This document shows, in pieces, positions 8,598-16,194 of a stretch of DNA of 64,000 nucleotides. Source of the stretch: Clostridium sp. 1001275B_160808_H3 (GTDB lineage Bacteria > Bacillota > Clostridia > Clostridiales > Clostridiaceae); contig NZ_JADNAT010000001.1 of NCBI RefSeq assembly GCF_015550425.1, positions 233,928-297,927 on the forward strand. The letters are read 5' to 3'. The number at the start of each line of letters is the position of its first letter. Position 1 is the stretch's first letter. The notes below the pieces were generated by a model, which saw only the letters and a program-made list of their open reading frames with translations, did no database searches and was not told the origin of the DNA. The translations under genes were made by a program, and so were the position numbers.

Positions 8598-8658
8598 CAA
8601 TACTCTTCCTTTTCATTACTATAAATTAATAATTTTTCAAATTTTTTGTTTTTATTCA

Positions 8659-8667
8659 ATTATATCA
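8659..8667 (-). promoter_or_regulatory. Extended -10 promoter of the HTH-TPR pair
   Basis: The minus strand reads TGATATAAT, a TATAAT hexamer with the upstream TG of an extended -10 promoter, 62 bases before the ATG. A convincing -35 is absent, consistent with an extended -10. The rest of 8600-8876 is very AT-rich and shows nothing else I can support. Confidence 0.5.
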
Positions 8668-8876
8668 TAATTTAACAAATTTAAATAGTAATTGTTACTG
8701 AACTACTTTATAGATTAGATTTTTTTCGTCAAATTATAAATTTTATAATCAAATTTAGAATATTTTTTCATTTTTTATTTATTATATCATTAAATATATC
8801 TAAAATACTATAAAAATTGTAAATATTGTTATTGAATTTATATAAATTATAGTGCTATTTTAATAATAACAACAAA

Positions 8877-8901
8877 AAAAGAGTAGATTTCCTACTCTTT
8901 T
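8877..8901 (-). terminator. Terminator of the small glycine/alanine-rich protein gene
   Basis: A 10-bp stem (AAAAGAGTAG at 8877-8886 with 8892-8901) overlaps the stop codon and is followed on the minus strand by a T run. Confidence 0.85.
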
Positions 8902-9073
8902 ACTTCATATAACCCATTATTGTATCATAAGCATCGCCAGCCATATTAATTGCTCTCTTACTAGCTCTTCTTATATTTCTTTGTGTCCTTCTATCTAGTT
9001 GTGGTAAAACCATAGCGCTTACTGCCATTCCTAGCATTGCACCAGCTGCCATACTTCTCATCATCTTTGCCAT
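8900..9073 (-). CDS. Small protein with hydrophobic N-terminus and basic C-half
   Basis: A 57-residue product from ATG at 9073. A GTG three codons upstream is part of the AGAGGTG ribosome binding site and was rejected as start. Residues 4-24 (MMRSMAAGAMLGMAVSAMVL) form a small-residue-rich hydrophobic stretch resembling a YtxH-like membrane anchor. The second half is basic (RRTQRNIRRASKRA) and ends MAGDAYDTIMGYM. It is probably a membrane-associated small protein; short clostridial proteins of this style are common but uncharacterised. It stands alone with its own terminator. Confidence 0.7.
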   Translation of the reverse strand: MAKMMRSMAAGAMLGMAVSAMVLPQLDRRTQRNIRRASKRAINMAGDAYDTIMGYMK

Positions 9074-9162
9074 AATTATCACCTCTATAAATATTCTTGA
9101 TTAGATATACTTATTATTAGTAATATTATCTTCTTTACTCTATGAAAATTATGGAATTTATA

Positions 9163-10113
9163 TTATTTTTGTTTATTATATAAATATTCAGCGTACTTTA
9201 ATACATCTAGCTGATTTTCTAAAGATATTTTTTTCATAAATACATTTAACTGATTTATTATTTTCACACTTTCATTTTCTATATTAGTAGGATTTTCATT
9301 AGAAGAATCTTCATTATTATATGAATCAAGTGATATGGCTACATCCTCTTCACTATTTCCTACAACTATTATTTTCTCTTCTTTTCCACTAACAATTTCT
9401 AGTATTTCTTTTTTAATTTTGTTACTAGCTACATATAATTCATTTTTATCTAGCCATTTATCAACTACTCTATCTGAAACAATTGATAATTCTTGTTTGC
9501 ATTTTTCATCAGCAATTTCATTAAATAAATCACCTGTATGGCTATCAACTTTTACAAAAATAACTTCTATGCCACTATTAATTAATTCATTCATTTTATT
9601 ATAGTAATTAATAGATGATTCTTCTCTTCTTTCCCAAAATCCAGTAGCATGATGGGCTATACCTTCATAATCATGGAATATAACAACTTTTTTATCCTTA
9701 TTCCTTATTGCATATTCAACACCTTTTATTGATGCTTCCAATTCTCCTGCAATTTGTCTGATATTACTTTTAGTATTATCCTTTGCTGCTGATGATTCTA
9801 TATATTCTATAACATTATCTCTAACTGCAACTAATCCATAAGAATACTTTTCAGAACTTATACTATAACTTCCATCAACATATATATGCAAACAATCTTC
9901 TGGATATTTATCTATCCCCTTTTTTAATAACTTACTACCTTCTTCTAAGAACTTTTTAGCTTCATTTATATCTTCAAAGCTCTTATATTTTGCCCCCTTA
10001 ACACCCTTTACATATTTCAAACATTCTGCCCATGTATTAACGATTATATTTTCTACTTTTTCATTAGTAGTAGAATTAAATCCTTCTTTTATTGCATAAA
10101 CTTTTTTACCCAT
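9163..10113 (-). CDS. Viroplasmin-domain ribonuclease H
   Basis: The 316-residue product starts with a caulimovirus viroplasmin/RNHCP domain (about 3-58, VYAIKEGFNS to SFEDINEAKKFLE), which binds RNA-DNA hybrids in eukaryotic RNase H1. The RNase H fold spans about 73-220. Visible catalytic residues are D80 (YVDGSY), E124 (GELEA), D148 (FHDYEG) and a final Asp in EIAD after the flexible DSHTGD loop. A 95-residue C-terminal extension without a recognised domain follows, ending in a helical YAEYLYNKQK. It should cut RNA in hybrids during replication and repair. It is probably monocistronic. The enzyme class is firm; I give no gene symbol because several RNase H genes usually coexist. Confidence 0.88.
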   Translation of the reverse strand: MGKKVYAIKEGFNSTTNEKVENIIVNTWAECLKYVKGVKGAKYKSFEDINEAKKFLEEGSKLLKKGIDKYPEDCLHIYVDGSYSISSEKYSYGLVAVRDNVIEYIESSAAKDNTKSNIRQIAGELEASIKGVEYAIRNKDKKVVIFHDYEGIAHHATGFWERREESSINYYNKMNELINSGIEVIFVKVDSHTGDLFNEIADEKCKQELSIVSDRVVDKWLDKNELYVASNKIKKEILEIVSGKEEKIIVVGNSEEDVAISLDSYNNEDSSNENPTNIENESVKIINQLNVFMKKISLENQLDVLKYAEYLYNKQK

Positions 10114-10156
10114 ACTCTATGCTCCTTAAAATTATCTTCAAATATTGTACATTATT

Positions 10157-11119
10157 TTATAATGACATGACTTCTTCCACAAAATTATAAACTTTTTCCA
10201 CATTTCTTGCACCAGTAAAGTTAGTAACATATTCTATTATATTTTTAATAACTAGAACTATATCATTTTTCCCTTCCCAGTTTTCTAATATTATGTTAGT
10301 TGAAACATCAGCTATAATCCTATCAATAGCAAAAAACGCCACTGCTATTTCATCTACTTTACCTATAAAGGGAATATTATCTGGTATTATATCCGTTGGA
10401 AATGCGATATATGCAATTGCTCCTGATATTATTAACTTAGTCTTAACTGGTACTCTCTTATCTTTTAATAATCTATATAATAAAGCCGCCATATCTGGTA
10501 TTATAAATAAATAATCACTATATGTCTTTATTTTTTGTGGTAATTTATTTTCTAAATATCCTCTTCCACTACTATAACAATCTTTTACTTTTTCTATATT
10601 TTCATCAATTTCTTCAATGACTTCTTCATCTTCATCTTCAAAAGCTTCAGTTTCTTCCTTTTTTAAGTTTCCATCTAAAGAAATATTTATATTTGCTACA
10701 TCCACATTTAATATATTTTGTTTAATATGTATATCTGCAATATCTAGGTCTACATAAGGCACTTCTTTTAGTAAGCTTTTTAAATTTATAACAATTTTTC
10801 CGTCTTCATAATTTATTCCTTTTTCTTCTAATGACTTAAGCGTATATTTTAATGCCATTTTTCTTAATAAAGAAAACACCTTAATTTTAGCTATTTTAAA
10901 TGAAGAAACTTCCCCATGAATAATTCCATTTTCAACTCTTTTAATTTTTACTCCAGCAATAAAATCTATTTTAAAACCTTTAACGTAGCTTCCAAATAAT
11001 TTTATTTCCTCACCAATTTCAATCTTAGATAAATTTAATCCTTCTACCTTTACAAAATCATTTATAATACTTAATAAGTCCTCTCCTGTTAACGAAACCT
11101 TAACCCCTGATATATTCAT
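10157..11119 (-). CDS. LmeA-like N-domain fused to DUF1232 (YkvA-type) tail
   Basis: The 320-residue product has an N-terminal alpha-beta region (about 1-150) homologous by eye to the whole of the next gene upstream: both carry a SLTGEDLLSIINDF-like start, a KIxAxKIKVFSLLRKM-like middle and ISDVxIKxxxLxI near the end. This resembles lipid-binding DUF2993/LmeA-type domains, but I am not certain of the family. An acidic linker (EDEDEEVIEEIDE) leads to a DUF1232 domain (about 210-260, KTKLIISGAIAYIAFPTDIIPDNIPF), a short membrane hairpin seen in YkvA proteins. It lies 25 bases after the upstream gene and is surely cotranscribed with it. Membrane-lipid or envelope quality control is a guess. Confidence 0.65.
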   Translation of the reverse strand: MNISGVKVSLTGEDLLSIINDFVKVEGLNLSKIEIGEEIKLFGSYVKGFKIDFIAGVKIKRVENGIIHGEVSSFKIAKIKVFSLLRKMALKYTLKSLEEKGINYEDGKIVINLKSLLKEVPYVDLDIADIHIKQNILNVDVANINISLDGNLKKEETEAFEDEDEEVIEEIDENIEKVKDCYSSGRGYLENKLPQKIKTYSDYLFIIPDMAALLYRLLKDKRVPVKTKLIISGAIAYIAFPTDIIPDNIPFIGKVDEIAVAFFAIDRIIADVSTNIILENWEGKNDIVLVIKNIIEYVTNFTGARNVEKVYNFVEEVMSL

Positions 11120-11144
11120 AATTACCTCCTATAATACAAGTTAT

Positions 11145-11588
11145 TTATGCATTTAAATACATGTCCAAATTTGTCCCAATTATATATAAAGCCTTGTCCT
11201 TAATATATACGTCACTTATGGATGTGTTATATAAAGTACCATCACTCTTTACCTTATTTAAATCAATTATTATATTATTATCTTTTATATTTATATAATC
11301 TTCTCCAAGCATTTTTACAATGGCCTTTAATATTACATTGCTTGCTCCCTTCAATAACCCTAAGCTAGTTATATTTAAATTTTGTGCTTCTAATATTATT
11401 TTATTATTACAAAAACTTTTTATATATATAACTCCTTTAAAGCTAGCATTTATTTTCGCCCTAATTTTCCCTGAAAATGCTACTCCATTAGTAATTTCTA
11501 TATGGGTTACCTCTATTCCTTTTTCTTTTCCTTTTAAATTGATTATCTCAGTAATATCTTCTGACGTTAATACAGTTGAGTTAAGCAT
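11145..11588 (-). CDS. Small paralogue of the LmeA-like domain protein
   Basis: A 147-residue protein with no membrane segment or signal peptide. It aligns over its length with the first 150 residues of the downstream gene: SEDITEIINLKGKEKGIEV against GEDLLSIINDFVKVEGLNL, and SDVYIKDKALYI against ADIHIKQNILNV. Predicted as a beta-rich lipid-binding-like domain. The start ATG has AAGGAGAGG upstream. It is first in a two-gene operon transcribed away from ftsH. The shared promoter region with ftsH holds two copies of a 12-base motif, suggesting a common envelope-related role; function otherwise unknown. Confidence 0.62.
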   Translation of the reverse strand: MLNSTVLTSEDITEIINLKGKEKGIEVTHIEITNGVAFSGKIRAKINASFKGVIYIKSFCNNKIILEAQNLNITSLGLLKGASNVILKAIVKMLGEDYINIKDNNIIIDLNKVKSDGTLYNTSISDVYIKDKALYIIGTNLDMYLNA

Positions 11589-11627
11589 TTTTAAAACCTC
11601 TCCTTGCTATATTACTTGTTAAAGATA

Positions 11628-11755
11628 TTAGTCTAATTAGTCAATAATTTAACTTAAAGTATACTCTATTTGTAAGACTTTTAAAAGATATCTTTTCAAT
11701 TTTACAGATTCACCAATACTTACATTGGAAAAATATATGATTTTAATTAGACTAA
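11628..11755. promoter_or_regulatory. Inverted pair of a 12-base motif between divergent genes
   Basis: TTAGTCTAATTA occurs at 11628-11639 and, in reverse complement, at 11744-11755. The second copy overlaps the -35 of the ftsH promoter. The 116-bp centre-to-centre distance is compatible with looping. No known regulator is assigned. Confidence 0.45.
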
Positions 11756-11775
11756 ATATTTTTAAATGTTACAAT
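11747..11775 (+). promoter_or_regulatory. Sigma-A promoter of ftsH
   Basis: TTAGAC (11747-11752), 17 bp, TACAAT (11770-11775). The AGGAGG ribosome binding site follows at 11801. Confidence 0.7.
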
Positions 11776-11811
11776 ATTCTTAGAAATCCATCTTCTATTT
11801 AGGAGGTAATG

Positions 11812-13560
11812 ATGAATAAAATAAAGAAAAATATAATTTGGATACCAATAGTTACTGCTATTTTTTCTACATTAGTTTTGGGATATACAAGTTTTGGCTC
11901 CAAAGCTAATCATAATAAACAATATTCAGGTTTTTTAGAAGATATAACTAGTAATAATATTTCCAAGGTTATTTTTAATAATAACTCTAATTTAACTGTA
12001 TTCTTAAAAGATGGAACAAAATATTCAACAAATGATCCTGATAGTCCTACTTTGAAAGAAGAGTTATTAACACATAATATAGAAGTATTAGATCAAAATA
12101 GTACAAGTACTCCTAAAACAGTTGCTTCAAGTATTCTTTTGATATCAATTGTTTCAATTGTTTTTGTAACTATTAATAAAAGAAAACTTGGATCATCAAG
12201 CATGACTAATTTAGATGTTAAAGATTTTTCAGAAGATCAAAATGCTCTAAACTTTGATTCTGTAGCTGGTAATGAAGAAGCAAAAGAAAGCCTTATGGAT
12301 ATAGTAGATTTTCTTAAGAACCCTCAAAAATATAAAGATTATGGTGCTAGAATGCCAAAAGGAGTTATCCTTTATGGTTCTCCAGGTACAGGTAAAACCT
12401 TACTTGCTAAAGCAGTTGCTGGTGAGGCTAAAGTTCCTTTCTATGCATTAAGTGGATCAGACTTCGTACAAGTATATGTAGGGGTTGGTGCTGCTAGGAT
12501 AAGAAATTTATTTAAAAAGGCAAAAGTTCAAGGTAAAGCTGTTATATTTATAGATGAAATAGATGCAATAGGTAAAAAAAGAGGTGGCTCTAGTGCATCT
12601 AGTGGAAATGATGAAAGAGATCAAACCTTAAATGCTCTATTAACCGAAATGTCAGGCTTTGGTGAACAAGAAGGAATAGTTGTTATTGCTGCAACTAATA
12701 GATTAGATACTCTTGATTCAGCATTATTAAGACCTGGTAGATTTGATAGACATATAGAGGTTTCATTACCTGATATAAGTGCTAGAGAAAAAATAATATC
12801 ATTACATTTAGAAAACAAGCCTCACGATATCATTGATTTAAAAGATATCGCTAAAAAAACTGCATACTTTTCAGGTGCAAAACTAGAAAGCTTAATTAAT
12901 GAAGCTGCAATTATAGCAGCCAAAGAAAATTCTGTCTCGCTGACTCAAGATCATATAAATAAAGCATACTCTATTGTTCTTGCTGGTTATGAGAAAAAGG
13001 AAAGAAGTCATTATCTTGAAGAAGATAAGCTATTAACTTCATACCATGAAGCTGGACATGCTCTTGTTTCATTATTAAAAACACCTGACGATAAAGTTTC
13101 AAAAATAACTATAATTCCAACAACTAAAGGTGCTGGTGGTTATACATTAACTATACCTAAAGATAGTTCTTATCAAAGATTAGATTATCTAAAAAATAGA
13201 ATTATGGTACTCCTTGGCGGAAGAGCAGCAGAAGAAATTATATTCGGAAAAGATAAAATTTCAACTGGAGCTCAAGGTGACCTAAGTCAAACAACAGAAA
13301 TGGCAATGTCCATGATTTCAGAATATGGCATGGGAAAAACATTAGGTTTATTAAAACTATCTAGCCTCGGACCTCTTTCAAATAGTTATGGAAATCCAAT
13401 AGTTGAAGAATGTAGGGAACTTGTTAATTCACTATATGAAGAAACTTTAGAATTGCTTAAAGAGAATAAAAAAATTCTAAATAAAATAGCTATGAATCTT
13501 ATAGAAGAAGAAACTTTGGACGAAAAAGAAATATACAGCTTATTTAATGAAAAAATTTAA
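11812..13560 (+). CDS. ftsH: FtsH-family AAA+ zinc metalloprotease (divergent paralogue)
   Basis: FtsH is a membrane-anchored hexamer that extracts and degrades membrane and regulatory proteins. The 582-residue product has TM1 at about 8-28, an extracytoplasmic FtsH_ext segment (about 30-100), TM2 at 103-121, Walker A GSPGTGKT at 189-196, Walker B VIFIDEID at 244-251, the second region of homology (AATNRLDT... LLRPGRFDRHIEV) and the zinc motif HEAGH at 412-416, with the third ligand Asp expected in TGAQGDLSQ. ATG at 11812 is preferred because AGGAGG is only 2 bases from the ATG at 11809. The protein is about 50-70 residues shorter than housekeeping FtsH, lacks the usual acidic tail and is not next to tilS/hpt, so it is likely a second copy. 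It is divergent from the LmeA-like operon. Confidence 0.92.
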   Translation: MNKIKKNIIWIPIVTAIFSTLVLGYTSFGSKANHNKQYSGFLEDITSNNISKVIFNNNSNLTVFLKDGTKYSTNDPDSPTLKEELLTHNIEVLDQNSTSTPKTVASSILLISIVSIVFVTINKRKLGSSSMTNLDVKDFSEDQNALNFDSVAGNEEAKESLMDIVDFLKNPQKYKDYGARMPKGVILYGSPGTGKTLLAKAVAGEAKVPFYALSGSDFVQVYVGVGAARIRNLFKKAKVQGKAVIFIDEIDAIGKKRGGSSASSGNDERDQTLNALLTEMSGFGEQEGIVVIAATNRLDTLDSALLRPGRFDRHIEVSLPDISAREKIISLHLENKPHDIIDLKDIAKKTAYFSGAKLESLINEAAIIAAKENSVSLTQDHINKAYSIVLAGYEKKERSHYLEEDKLLTSYHEAGHALVSLLKTPDDKVSKITIIPTTKGAGGYTLTIPKDSSYQRLDYLKNRIMVLLGGRAAEEIIFGKDKISTGAQGDLSQTTEMAMSMISEYGMGKTLGLLKLSSLGPLSNSYGNPIVEECRELVNSLYEETLELLKENKKILNKIAMNLIEEETLDEKEIYSLFNEKI

Positions 13561-13577
13561 TAAATAAAAATTTAAAA

Positions 13578-13734
13578 GGAGCTGTTGCATAAAGTTATAC
13601 CAATGTAAAATTTAAAATTAAGGTAGTATTTCATCCTGAAATACTTAAATTTATATTATTTAAAAACTACTTTCAGTAGTATTCACCTTAACTCTACATT
13701 CTAAATTTTACATTTCTAATTATGCACAGCCCCC
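13578..13734. repeat. 157-bp imperfect palindromic element
   Basis: The ends GGAGCTGTTGCATAA and TTATGCACAGCCCC are near-complements. Inside, 13 bases at 13602-13614 exactly complement 13702-13714, and two small hairpins (13625-13645 and 13666-13680) occupy the middle. It lies between convergent ftsH and an HTH gene pair. The ends match the hairpin at 62433-62492, so this looks like an expanded member of a dispersed terminator-like repeat family. Confidence 0.65.
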
Positions 13735-13741
13735 TATTTTT

Positions 13742-14023
13742 CTATTGTACTTTTCTATACCAAAAAACAGTTTCCATAAAACTATCATTATAATATAAGT
13801 CGTATGAGACTCTATCTAATTCTTCTCTTTCAATTAATCTATTTCCTACAATCCTTCTTTTATATGGATTGCTAGTATTTAGTCCATCAATTTGTATCCT
13901 ATAAAGAGTATTTTGATAAATGAATGTTTTAAAAATTGGCTCAGCCTCAAAAGTTAATTCTAATATTTTCATATATGTCTCTTGACCTAATGAAACCTTT
14001 TGTGAATTTTCCCTAATAATCAA
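13742..14023 (-). CDS. Hypothetical protein, partner of the upstream HTH gene
   Basis: A 93-residue soluble protein starting at a TTG that overlaps the last 11 bases of the preceding gene, suggesting translational coupling; no separate ribosome binding site is visible. A later ATG at the MKILELTF segment is a possible alternative start. The sequence reads as a compact alpha-beta protein with aromatic strands (FKTFIYQNTLYRIQIDG; DRVSYDLYYNDSFME). I do not recognise a family. Tight coupling to a DNA-binding-like partner is compatible with a toxin-antitoxin or regulator-effector pair, but nothing in the residues proves it. Confidence 0.6.
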   Translation of the reverse strand: MIIRENSQKVSLGQETYMKILELTFEAEPIFKTFIYQNTLYRIQIDGLNTSNPYKRRIVGNRLIEREELDRVSYDLYYNDSFMETVFWYRKVQ

Positions 14024-14543
14024 GTTGTTTTAATCTTAAGATTAATTGCTCATGACTTGCTTCTACTAATTTATATAATATTATTTTTCTTTCTATTTCT
14101 TTTTGAAGTTTATCCGAATTACTAAATAAGTCCCTTACCATATTAATTGCATAAGCAAGAACACTTGCTACTCCTGCACTACCTAGCTCAAACCCCATAC
14201 TCTCTGTCTCTGAAAGTTGTCCTTTCATCAGCTTATATATCTCATTACAATAAGCCCCTTTTATAATTATAATGTCATATTTATACTCTAATCCAATTAA
14301 TAATTCTGATGGATTAAAAGCTTCAAATGCTGGATTTTCTTGTTCTAAAGCTATAAGTTCATCCAATACAGTACCTGGAGTTTTATTTAAAGTTTCAGCT
14401 AAAGCCATTATTACCTTATTTGAATACTTTTCTATTTTCTTATTTGTATGAGTTGCAAGCAATTGTTGACTAACTCCAGTTTTTTTATATACATCATATC
14501 TCTTACTGTTATTCCTTTGCAGATATAAATCTAAATAATTCAT
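14013..14543 (-). CDS. HTH-like regulator, first gene of a two-gene unit
   Basis: A 176-residue protein from the second of two close ATGs, which sits 7 bases after GAGGAG. Residues about 5-55 (NNSKRYDVYKKTGVSQQLLA) look like an XRE-type helix-turn-helix with a recognition helix after GVSQQ. The rest has a beta strand (YKYDIIIIKG), a glycine-rich helix (FELGSAGVASVLAYAINMV) and a final amphipathic helix ending LRLKQLDY. I recall similar proteins in low-GC Firmicutes but cannot name a function. It overlaps its partner by 11 bases, and a minus-strand terminator at 14669-14697 separates the pair from the peptide ORF upstream. Confidence 0.65.
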   Translation of the reverse strand: MNYLDLYLQRNNSKRYDVYKKTGVSQQLLATHTNKKIEKYSNKVIMALAETLNKTPGTVLDELIALEQENPAFEAFNPSELLIGLEYKYDIIIIKGAYCNEIYKLMKGQLSETESMGFELGSAGVASVLAYAINMVRDLFSNSDKLQKEIERKIILYKLVEASHEQLILRLKQLDY

Positions 14544-14668
14544 TCTCATTCTCCTCTTATTTTTATTGATCCATAATTATTTATTACTAAAATATTTTTT
14601 ACTACTTAATTATATTATACTACTTTTCTTATAAATTGTTCCGAGACACCAAGAAATATTTTTCATAA

Positions 14669-14697
14669 CAAAAAAACCAAGCATATATTTACTTGGT
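14669..14697 (-). terminator. Rho-independent terminator upstream of the HTH pair
   Basis: On the minus strand ACCAAG (complement of 14692-14697), a 10-base loop and CTTGGT are followed by seven T residues. It would end transcripts coming from the peptide ORF at 14937-15041 about 130 bases before the HTH gene. Confidence 0.8.
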
Positions 14698-14703
14698 AAC
14701 AAA

Positions 14704-14774
14704 TTTAATTTATTCTATTTTTAATTTATTCTATTTTTAATTTATTCTATTTTTAATTTATTTTATTTTTAATT
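14704..14774. repeat. Four tandem copies of a 16-bp AT-only-like unit
   Basis: TTTAATTTATTCTATT is repeated at 14704, 14720, 14736 and 14752 (the last with C to T), plus a 7-base partial copy. It lies in the non-coding gap upstream of the HTH pair. Copy number is probably variable by slippage. Possibly curved DNA. Confidence 0.9.
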
Positions 14775-14814
14775 AATATACATAAATTCAAAATTTTAAT
14801 TACCTATTTTACAT

Positions 14815-14845
14815 GGGAGTCGCGAAACGCGACTTCCTTTTTAAT
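14815..14845 (+). terminator. GC-rich hairpin with AAA loop and plus-strand T tail
   Basis: GGGAGTCGCG pairs with CGCGACTTCC (one G-U pair) around AAA, followed by TTTTT. It has the form of a plus-strand terminator, but no plus-strand gene precedes it, so it may end an antisense or small RNA. Confidence 0.6.
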
Positions 14846-14936
14846 TCTTTATTTTAGTAACTCCAATATATTTCATAAATACTATTCTACTCAAAGCTAT
14901 TTTCATATATGTCAAATAATACTGTTATTTCTACAC

Positions 14937-15041
14937 CTATTTCTTATCGTAATCACCAACTACATTAGTCTGATTATTTGCGAGGAAATTTAATGATAAA
15001 ACAGTTCCTATTAGCAACATAAAAGTAGGTATCTTCTTCAA
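14937..15041 (-). CDS. Possible 34-residue secreted peptide precursor
   Basis: From TTG at 15041 the product starts MKKIPTFMLLIGTVLSLNFL and ends with the 14 residues ANNQTNVVGDYDKK. This is a basic start, a 17-residue hydrophobic core and a hydrophilic tail, the form of Phr/Qss-type signal precursors or a small membrane peptide. A GTG three codons upstream is an alternative. AGGACGGTG serves as ribosome binding site. A very good promoter (15071-15099) and a downstream terminator frame it as a stand-alone transcript. I do not recognise the sequence. A type I toxin is the main alternative, although the polar tail argues for processing or display. Confidence 0.55.
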   Translation of the reverse strand: MKKIPTFMLLIGTVLSLNFLANNQTNVVGDYDKK

Positions 15042-15070
15042 AAGTAACACCGTCCTACTTACTTTGATAT

Positions 15071-15099
15071 ATTTTATCTAAATGTTTCAATCCATTCAA
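15071..15099 (-). promoter_or_regulatory. Sigma-A promoter of the peptide ORF
   Basis: On the minus strand TTGAAT (15094-15099), exactly 17 bp, TAAAAT (15071-15076). The predicted start of transcription is near 15063, about 13-22 bases before the start codon. Confidence 0.72.
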
Positions 15100-15116
15100 G
15101 AGGTTTACTACACAAT

Positions 15117-15151
15117 TTCAAATGGGCTAACGAAACGTTAGCCCCTTTGAA
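15117..15151. repeat. Perfect hairpin with AAA loop
   Basis: GGGCTAACG (15124-15132) and its complement (15136-15144) flank AAA; TTCAAA/TTTGAA extend the stem after one unpaired base on each side. Neither strand has a T tract. It shares the CGAAACG loop with the hairpin at 14815, and the two bracket the peptide ORF. Role unknown. Confidence 0.6.
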
Positions 15152-15262
15152 GTCCTTGATTTTACTGCCTTAGAATAGTTTTCCTTCATTATTTTACTTT
15201 TTCATAGCTTCAACTTTTTCTCTTTTCATAACTCGGCTACTCTAAGTTATTTCCTTAACTCT

Positions 15263-15976
15263 TTACTCTTTCACATTTTCACTTTTCCCATTTTCCTCAG
15301 GGTATGGAACAATATAAGCTCCTTTAAGCCCATTTTTATTTAATTTAATTAACTCTTCTTCTGCTTCTTCATAATCCCGATAATATCCTAAACAAATTCT
15401 CCATCCTTCTCTTGCTGGAGTTTTAGGTTTTTTTATTGGAATATCAATTAAAACCTTATCAACCATAGCTAAACAAGCTTTGGCTACCATGTACCCATAT
15501 TTAATACTACTAAAGTTTTTCTCTATGTCTTCGTTAGATATAAATTCTGCTTCAATTATGACCGCAGGCATATTAGTTTCTCTTAGCACAGTATAACTTG
15601 CTTCTTTTATTCCTCTATCATTAGACTTTAAATTTGCTAATAGCTCATCTTTAATAAATTTTGCTAAATCTTCTGATTTACCTCCTTTTTCAAAGATTAC
15701 TATTTCACTTCCTTTTATTGAATCATCAACAAAGGAATTCATATGGAAGCTAACAAAATAATCTGCATTCCAGTTATTGGCTATATTTACCCTGTCTTTT
15801 GCATCTAAATTTGCATCTGATGCTCTAGTCAGTAATACTATTTCTCCATTTCTTTCTAACAATCTTTTAGCTTCATATACTGCTTCTAAGACTATATCAG
15901 CTTCTCTTCTACCATGTTTTCCTATTGCCCCTGGGTCATTGCCTCCATGTGCTGCATCTAACACCCATTTTGCCAA
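15263..15976 (-). CDS. N-acetylmuramoyl-L-alanine amidase (Amidase_3)
   Basis: This zinc hydrolase cuts the amide between muramic acid and the peptide stem. Residues 3-172 form the Amidase_3 domain, with zinc ligands H10 (DAAHGG), E25 (GRREAD) and H78 (SFHMN) and catalytic E142 (IIEAEFISN). The C-terminal region (about 180-225, EGWRICLGYYRDYEEAEEEL) resembles a SPOR peptidoglycan-binding repeat. There is no signal peptide, so the protein is cytoplasmic or leaves by lysis, as for phage-type or spore-mother-cell amidases. The start is TTG, 7 bases after GGAGG. It is monocistronic. Spore-cortex or mother-cell lysis use is inference. Confidence 0.88.
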   Translation of the reverse strand: MAKWVLDAAHGGNDPGAIGKHGRREADIVLEAVYEAKRLLERNGEIVLLTRASDANLDAKDRVNIANNWNADYFVSFHMNSFVDDSIKGSEIVIFEKGGKSEDLAKFIKDELLANLKSNDRGIKEASYTVLRETNMPAVIIEAEFISNEDIEKNFSSIKYGYMVAKACLAMVDKVLIDIPIKKPKTPAREGWRICLGYYRDYEEAEEELIKLNKNGLKGAYIVPYPEENGKSENVKE

Positions 15977-16154
15977 TTCTGTCCCTCCTATTATTTATAT
16001 ATAAGAATATAAATATTGTATTAATTCATAATTTAGTATACTTATAACTTCAACACTTGGTTACAAAATTAATATCTCCATCTTCATTTTTGACAAATAG
16101 AAAAATTAATCATCTTATAGTCCTAATATCTTCATTAATTATTAGAAAAACATA

Positions 16155-16191
16155 AAAGCTACTCCAAATTCTCAAATCTAGGAGTAGCTTT
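16155..16191 (-). terminator. Terminator of the AlaX/beta-lactamase-like operon
   Basis: AAAGCTACTCC (16155-16165) pairs with 16181-16191; the minus strand continues TTATGTTTTTC. Confidence 0.8.
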
Positions 16192-16194
16192 CCA

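Noticed and set aside
14704..14774. CRISPR-like tandem repeat
   Set aside because: The 16-bp units are directly adjacent with no spacers and there are no cas genes.
14838..14905. 21-codon minus-strand ORF (MKIALSRIVFMKYIGVTKIK...) after the peptide ORF
   Set aside because: No ribosome binding site and length expected by chance in this composition.
14815..15144. Repeats of a type III toxin-antitoxin (ToxIN-like) RNA
   Set aside because: The two CGAAACG hairpins share only their loops, are 300 bp apart and no ToxN-like endoribonuclease is encoded nearby.
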